A stretch of 64,000 nucleotides of DNA, from the NCBI GenBank assembly GCA_014843695.1, contig CM026394.1, positions 39,788,368-39,852,367 of the forward strand, written 5' to 3'. The stretch comes from Archivesica marissinica. Lineage: Eukaryota; Mollusca; Bivalvia; Venerida; Vesicomyidae. The position numbers were made by a program, and so were the translations under genes. Below are positions 13,201-22,200 of this stretch, piece after piece (positions within the stretch are counted from its first letter, which is position 1; each line of letters begins with the position of its first letter). The notes beneath the pieces were generated by a model that saw only the letters and a program-made list of their open reading frames with translations, made no database searches and had not been told where the DNA came from.

Positions 13201-16200
13201 TTTATTATACATTTGCCCTCTGTTAAACAACCACATGGGCTAAACAGCCACTTTGTGATATTCGCTTTGCTGGCTGCTTAAGACAGGTTTGACAGTACAG
13301 TAATTAATACAGACAGTAGCTATGTTTGACATATGTATCATGAAATGGTTGCATTGTTTTCATTATATGGAATGGAGTTTGGTTATATGCTGTGTGACTG
13401 CAATGGCTGACCGTCCTATGTTTTAGCTATGGTCTGTATGTACGTCCTACTACATAACATCCATATACAGTCAAACCTGTCTTAAACAGCCAGCCAAGGG
13501 AGTCAGAGAAAGTGGTTGCTTAGCACAGGTGGCTGCTTAATAGAGGTCAAATATATAATAAAACAACCGAATGGGAATCTGGAAACTGGCTGCTTATTAA
13601 AGGTTGGCTGCTTAATGGAGGTGACCACTAACACAGGTTTGACTATATTAGTATTCGGCATTTCAATTTTCAGCTGAAATGTGGCCACGTGTACCATCTT
13701 CACTGTACAAAGCGGATTCTAGAGAATAGATGGGTCGGCCCAAGGATTACATTCAACTTTACACTATGTCCTATGTGTAAGGTACAGTGTTTCTGGCTTT
13801 CTTGCAACATTATACACCTGCTTGGAGTAATTATACTAATAGAGATCGTCTGTCCGATTAGCGCAGTGGTTAGCGCACTCGCTTCTCACCAATGCAACAT
13901 GGGTTGGATCCTCGGACCTGGAAGTATGTGAGGGTACGGTGGTTGCCAGATCAGACAGGTGGGATTTCTCCGGGTACTCCGGTTTCCTCCCACACAAATG
14001 ACCACATATACGCTTTCATCCATGCCAACGAGAGTGATTAATGTAAGTTGTTAAAATTTGCTTCGCAATCGTTGTAAAATAAATAAAGTTTAGCTTCTAC
14101 GAAGGTTTCAGCAGTTCAGTAAGCATTGACGGAACGTACACCATTTTCCACTGTAAAATAAATAAAGTTTAATCTAATAGCCATCATATTTTAGAATATT
14201 GGAACAATAAAATGAAGTGATATACTTCATTCCATCATAATACTATATGTATATGTCACTCCCTAATATGTTATATATAACTTGACAGAGTACAGGGTGT
14301 GTGTGTGTGTGTGTTTTACGATTATTTATCGATACTAGCGGCTGCCCATATGAGTGACGACTCCTGAAGAGATTAGTCATTTTAGATTTTTGAATGATAC
14401 AGACAGAGACCCATTCCAGAATCTCCTCTGGTTCGTTTATGTGCACGGTGTAAAGCACCAACACGTTTAACGTCCCATCTGAAAGAATGTTAATTGTATT
14501 AGGATCAGACGGGAGATCAAACTTGCGATCCCTGGATTACCAGTCCAGCGTGTTACCACTGGACTACAGATCTGTCTGTAGTACATGGTGTGAGTATATG
14601 CCGTTTAATACATAGCTCTATGACAGAGTACAGGGTGTGAGTACATGCCGATTAATATATAGCTCTGTATATACATACGAGTTTAACTTATTTCCAATAT
14701 CGCATGCGGAGTTACTCCATAGCATCGCGCACAAATTGATCATGTCGACTTTGTATTAACCCTTTCCTTCATAGAGATTTAGGTTAGTATACTATTATAT
14801 CTCCATACAAACGACAGTCATTTAGCTATCATGCAGTGGATAAGTAGTCGCCATATCTATCCCACCTCCATAGATATTACTGGGACTACATGAGATTTAG
14901 GTTAATATACTATTATATCTCCATACAAACGACAGTCATTTAGCTATCATGCAGTGGATAAGTAGTCGCCATATCTATCCCATCTCCATAGATATTACTG
15001 GGACTTCATAGAGATTTAGGTTAATATACTATTATATCTCCATACAAACGACAGTCATTTAGCTATCATGCAGTGGATAAGTAGTCGCCATATCTATCCA
15101 CCTCCATAGATATTACTGGGACTTCATAGAGATTTAGGTTAATATACTATTATATCTCCATACAAACGAGTCATTTAGCTATCATGCAATGGATATGTAG
15201 TCACCATATCTATCCCACCTCCATAGATATTACTGGGACTACATAGAGATTTAGGTTAGTATACTGTTATATCTCCATACAAACGACAGTCATTTTGCTA
15301 TCATGCAGTGGATAAGTAGGCGCCATATCTATCCCACCTCCATAGATATTACTGGGACTTCATAGAGATTTAGGTTAATATACTATTATATCTCCATACA
15401 AACGACAGTCATTTAGCTGTCATGCAGTGGATAAGTAGTCGCCATATCTATCCCACCTCCATAGATATTACTGGGACTTCATAGAGATTTAGGTTAATAT
15501 ACTATTATATCTCCATACAAACGACAGTCATTTAGCTATCATGCAGTGGATAAGTAGTCGCCATATCTATCCACCTCCATAGATATTACTGGGACTTCAT
15601 AGAGATTTAGGTTAATATACTATTATATCTCCATACAAACGAGTCATTTAGCTATCATGCAATGGATATGTAGTCACCATATCTATCCCACCTCCATAGA
15701 TATTACTGGGACTACATAGAGATTTAGGTTAGTATACTATTATATCTCCATACAAACGACAGCCATTTAGCTATCATGCAGTGGATAAGTAGTCGCCATA
15801 TCTATCCCACCTCCATAGATAATTAGATATTACTGGGACTTCATAGAGATTTAGGTTAGTATACTATTATATCTCCATACAAACGACAGTCATTTTGCTA
15901 TCATGCAGTGGATAAGTAGTTGCCATATATATCCCACCTCCAAATAAAACAAAACATTCGCATCAAATGCAGTTTGCAAACTATGATAGAAACAGATTTA
16001 CAAGATTATACTGGGACTACATGAGAATCTGGCCTTTATTATGAACATTGGTTTGACTACTACATTGTCAATGTATGTCGTATTGGTAATGGCGTCAAGA
16101 GGTGCATCTATGGGGGTAAGGGATAAAACAATAGCAAAACATACCAATATATTTACATGTATATAGATAGTCAGCATTGAATCTGTGTGCATGTAATTAT

Positions 16201-19200
16201 GTAACATTTGTAGGAACCGATGGACCACCCAGAGTTGAAGACATTGCTGGAACCAATCAGTGATTTACATGTATATAGATAGTCAGCATTGAATCTGTGT
16301 GCATGTAATTATGTAACATTTGTAGGAACCGATGGACCACCCAGAGTTGAAGACATTGCTGGAACCAATCAGTGATTTACATGTATATAGATAGTCAGCA
16401 TTGAATCTGTGTGCATGTAATTATGTAACATTTGTAGGAACCGATGGACCACCCAGAGTTGAAGACATTGCTGGAACCAATCATGTGATTTACATGTATA
16501 TAGATAGTCAGCATTGAATCTGTGTGCATGTAATTATGTAACATTTGTAGGAACCGATGGACCACCCAGAGTTGAAGACATTGCTGGAACCAATCAGTGA
16601 TTTACATGTATATAGATAGTCAGCATTGAATCTGTGTGCATGTAATTATGTAACATTTGTAGGAACCGATGGACCACCCAGAGTTGAAGACATTGCTGGA
16701 ACCAATCAGTGATTTACATGTATATAGATAGTCAGCATTGAATCTGTGTGCATGTAATTATGTAACATTTGTAGGAACCGATGGACCACCCAGAGTTGAA
16801 GACATTGCTGGAACCAATCAGTGATTTACATGTATATAGATAGTCAGCATTGAATCTGTGTGCATGTAATTATGTAACATTTGTAGGAACCGATGGACCA
16901 CCCAGAGTTGAAGACATTGCTGGAACCAATCAGTGATTTACATGTATATAGATAGTCAGCATTGAATCTGTGTGCATGTTATGTAACATTTGTAGGAACC
17001 GATGGACCACCCAGAGTTGAAGACATTGCTGGAACCAATCAGTGATTTACATGTATATAGATAGTCAGCATTGAATCTGTGTGCATGTAATTATGTAACA
17101 TTTGTAGGAACCGATGGACCACCCAGAGTTGAAGACATTGCTGGAACCAATCAGTGATTTACATGTATATAGATAGTCAGCATTGAATCTGTGTGCATGT
17201 AATTATGTAACATTTGTAGGAACCGATGGACCACCCAGAGTTGAAGACATTGCTGGAACCAATCAGTGATTTACATGTATATAGATAGTCAGCATTGAAT
17301 CTGTGTGCATGTTATGTAACATTTGTAGGAACCGATGGACCACCCAGAGTTGAAGACATTGCTGGAACCAATCAGTGATTTACATGTATATAGATAGTCA
17401 GCATTGAATCTGTGTGCATGTTATGTAACATTTGTAGGAACCGATGGACCACCCAGAGTTGAAGACATTGCTGGAACCAATCAGTGATTTACATGTATAT
17501 AGATAGTCAGCATTGAATCTGTGTGCATGTAATTATGTAACATTTGTAGGAACCGATGGACCACCCAGAGTTGAAGACATTGCTGGAACCAATCAGTGAT
17601 TTACATGTATATAGATAGTCAGCATTGAATCTGTGTGCATGTAATTATGTAACATTTGTAGGAACCGATGGACCACCCAGAGTTGAAGACATTGCTGGAA
17701 CCAATCAGTGATTTACATGTATATAGATAGTCAGCATTGAATCTGTGTGCATGTTATGTAACATTTGTAGGAACCGATGGACCACCCCCCAGAGTTGAAG
17801 ACATTGCTGGAACCAATCAGTGATTTACATGTATATAGATAGTCAGCATTGAATCTGTGTGCATGTTATGTAACATTTGTAGGAACCGATGGACCACCCA
17901 GAGTTGAAGACATTGCTGGAACCAATCAGTGATTTACATGTATATAGATAGTCAGCATTGAATCTGTGTGCATGTTATGTAACATTTGTAGGAACCGATG
18001 GACCACCCAGAGTTGAAGACATTGCTGGAACCAATCAGTGATTTACATGTATATAGATAGTCAGCATTGAATCTGTGTGCATGTAATTATGTAACATTTG
18101 TAGGAACCGATGGACCACCCAGAGTTGAAGACATTGCTGGAACCAATCAGTGATTTACATGTATATAGATAGTCAGCATTGAATCTGTGTGCATGTTATG
18201 TAACATTTGTAGGAACCGATGGACCACCCAGAGTTGAAGACATTGCTGGAACCAATCAGTGATTTACATGTATATAGATAGTCAGCATTGAATCTGTGTG
18301 CATGTTTATGTAACATTTGTAGGAACCGATGGACCACCCAGAGTTGAAGACATTGCTGGAACCAATCAGTGATTTACATGTATATAGATAGTCAGCATTG
18401 AATCTGTGTGCATGTTATGTAACATTTGTAGGAACCGATGGACCACCCAGAGTTGAAGACATTGCTGGAACCAATCAGTGATTTACATGTATATAGATAG
18501 TCTGCATTGAATCTGTGTGCATGTAATTATGTAACATTTGTAGGAACCGATGGACCACCCAGAGTTGAAGACATTGCTGGAACCAATCAGTGCTCTATAT
18601 GATGACGTTAAGCGCAAATCCACGATGCGACTTCAATATGAAGGCTTGGAGAAATCTAAAGAAATGTCTAACCAGACCAGTCCGTACTACAACAATCCAG
18701 GACAGTTTGCCATGGACAGATATTGTTACTATCCATGTTATAAATGTCAACATGTACGTAAAGCGTTCAATTATTAGTTTATACAAATTTAATTTAGTTT
18801 GATTGCGAAACAAGTTCTTACAACTGATATTAATCATTCTCGAGACCTCAGTCTTGCTGGAATACATCGCCACGAGGGAGAGAGAAGAGGCAATGTTGAA
18901 TTTAAGTGCCTTGCATAGGGACACAATCGTAACGGCTACAACTGGGCTCGAACTCCGGGCCTTTCGCACCTGAAGTGAACAAGCTACCACTGCGCTATCA
19001 CGACTTCCCCAATTCAATTATTATACATGGTAACTATGTGACCAATGTAAGAAATACATCTGTGGATATGTGTTTCCTTCTCATTGCCTTAATGTTAATA
19101 GTGGATAAAAGTGTTTGTTTGTTTTACGTTTATTTATCGTCGCTACCAGTTGCCCATGTGTGAGAGGTTTGTTCCCACTTTCCCAACCTTTTGTTTTCAC

Positions 19201-22200
19201 ACATACTAATTATCCCCAATTATCTCTTCGCCCCTCAAACTTACCTGTATTTTCTATACTGTTCAAAAAATAAATGAAAGGCACACATAAACTTGTACTT
19301 GCAGTGTACTATTTCAATGTTATTTATCTTGTTCCATCTGTTGAAAATACTTACTTATTCTAGAATAAACTATTTTTTTGTTATTTTTGTTTCCAGTGCA
19401 TATGCATATCTTTAAGGAGAAAAGTGTTCCTTTAATTGTGTATAAATTAAAATTGTCAGTATGTACGCTTAACATTAATAATTCAGATAAAGGTTCATAA
19501 TAATAAAATTTAATGCTTATAACTCAAAATAAAGAATATCTATCTATATGAAACTTATATTTATGAACAACTTTCCCAAATTTAGAAACACACAAATTTT
19601 CAGTACAGTATAGCAATTTTCGCCAATTATCACCTTTCAACTCTATTGTTACACCGAACAATACATTCCCCCAACACCTACCTCAATTTTTATAGGACTA
19701 ATAAAAGGTTGGGAAAGTGGGAACACACCGTGTGAGACTCCTCCTGAAGAGATTAGTCATTTTAGATTTTGGAGGATAGTGCAACGATACAGACAGAGAC
19801 CCATTCCAGATTGTCCTCTGGTTCTTTTACGTGCACTGTGTAAAGCACCGACACGATACCTCGATTTAAAGTCCCGGACGGGGGATCGAACCTGTGATCC
19901 CTGGATTACCAGTCCAGCGTGCTACCACTGGACTACAGATCCGTCTGGAGCGTATGTCAGTGTGATAACGGGTATCCATTCGCTTAGACTCCATACATGT
20001 ATATTCGCTAATAAATGAGTACAGATAAATGAGCGTTATTGTCAATGTTGCAATGTTAGAGACATTGAAGATGAGTATCATTTTGTTTTAATGTTTCCGT
20101 GTTACTCAGCACTGAGGAAAGAACTCATTAATAAGTACAGATCCGTCTGTATGAAAGTGTTATCACATTCACATGGCGTAGTAGAGTCAGAGTATTCGGA
20201 CACACTGTTTGTTTGGAACATTACAGCCAAACAGCGTCGCTGTAATGTTAAGGCCAATCAGCGTCGCTGTACACAACGTTGCGGTCAATAACTTGTCGCT
20301 AATTGTTATGGTGTAAAAATATTGGAGATTATATTAATTTGCTGCTCTGACGATACCTGTCTTACCTGACCACCATTGCCAATCTGATGTGCTAGATTAT
20401 ATATGTGCCTGGTGTGTGTGTTTTACGTTTATTTATCGTCGCTACCGGTTGCCCATATGAGCGACGCCTCCTTAAGAGATTAATCATTTCGGATATTGGA
20501 GGATAGCGCAATGATACAGACAGAGACCTATTCCAGAATATCCTCTGGTTCTTTTACGTGCACGATGTAAAGCACCAACACGAGACCTCGGTTTTAAATC
20601 CTATCTGAAAGACTGTTAATTTTATTAGGGTCAGACTGGAGATCGAACCTGCGATATGTGCCTTGTAGTAACTTTGATTTATATATTGCGTGTTATGGAA
20701 AATAACTGTGCATTGCAATTCATGCATGGTGGTGTTTAATTATCCTTCACATTGTTGGTTTATTCTCCCATTGTCTACCACATTCAGGCATATTTTGGAG
20801 GGACGGCTAACTGTGAAGATGGAGGTGACGACAGGGAGATTAAAGTTGAAGAAATGGTTTGTCCAGCATGCAGCGGAACACGGGTGGATCAGGTAATAAC
20901 ATATACTAAATGAGCGTTGAAGAAATGGTTTGTCCAGCATGCAACGGAACGCAAGTGAATCAGGTAATAACACATACTAAATGAGCGTTGAAGAAATGGT
21001 TTGTCCAGCATGCAGCGGAACGCAAGTGGATCAGGTAATAACGCATACTAAATGAGCGTTGAAGAAATGGTTTGTCCAGCATGCAGCAGATCGCAAGTGG
21101 ATCAGGTAATAACACATACTAAATGAGCGTTGAAGAAATGGTTTGTCCAGCATGCAGCGGATCGCAAGTGGATCAGGTAATAACACCTACTAAATGAGCG
21201 TTGAAGAAATGGTTTGTCCAGCATGCAACGGATCGCAAGTGGATCAGGTAATAACACATACTAAATGATGAGCGTTGAAGAAATGGTTTGTCCAGCATGC
21301 AACGGATCGCAAGTGGATCAGGTAATAACACATACTAAATGATGAGCGTTGAAGAAATGGTTTGTCCAGCATGCAGCGGAACGCAAGTGGATCAGGTAAT
21401 AACACATACTAAATGATGAGCGTTGAAGAAATGGTTTGTCCAGCATGCAGCGGAACGCAAGTGGATCAGGTAATAACACATACTAAATGAGCGTTGAAGA
21501 AATGGTTTGTCCAGCATGCAGCGGATCGCAAGTGGATCAGGTAATAACACATACTAAATGAGCGTTGAAGAAATGTTTTGTCCAGCATGCAACGGAACGC
21601 AAGTGGATCAGGTAATAACACATACTAAATGAGCGATGAAGAAATGGTTTGTCCAGCATGCAATGGAACACAAGTGTATGGGGTAATAACACATACTAAA
21701 TGAGCGTTGAAGAAATGGTTTGTCCAGCATGCAGCGGAACACAAGTGTATGGGGTAATAACACCTACTAAATGAGCGTTGAAGAAATGGTTTGTCCAGCA
21801 TGCAGCGGAACGCAAGTGGATCAGGTAATAACACATACTAAATGAGCGTTGAAGAAATGGTTTGTCCAGCATGCAGCGGAACGCAAGTGGATCAGGTAAT
21901 AACACATACTAAATGAGCGTTGAAGAAATGGTTTGTCCAGCATGCAGCGGAACGCAAGTGGATCAGGTAATAACACATACTAAATGAGCGTTGAAGAAAT
22001 GGTTTGTCCAGCATGCAGCGGATCGCAAGTGGATCAGGTAATAACACATACTAAATGAGCGTTGAAGAAATGGTTTGTCCAGCATGCAGCGGATCGCAAG
22101 TGGATCAGGTAATAACACATACTAAATGAGCGTTGAAGAAATGTTTTGTCCAGCATGCAACGGAACGCAAGTGGATCAGGTAATAACACATACTAAATGA

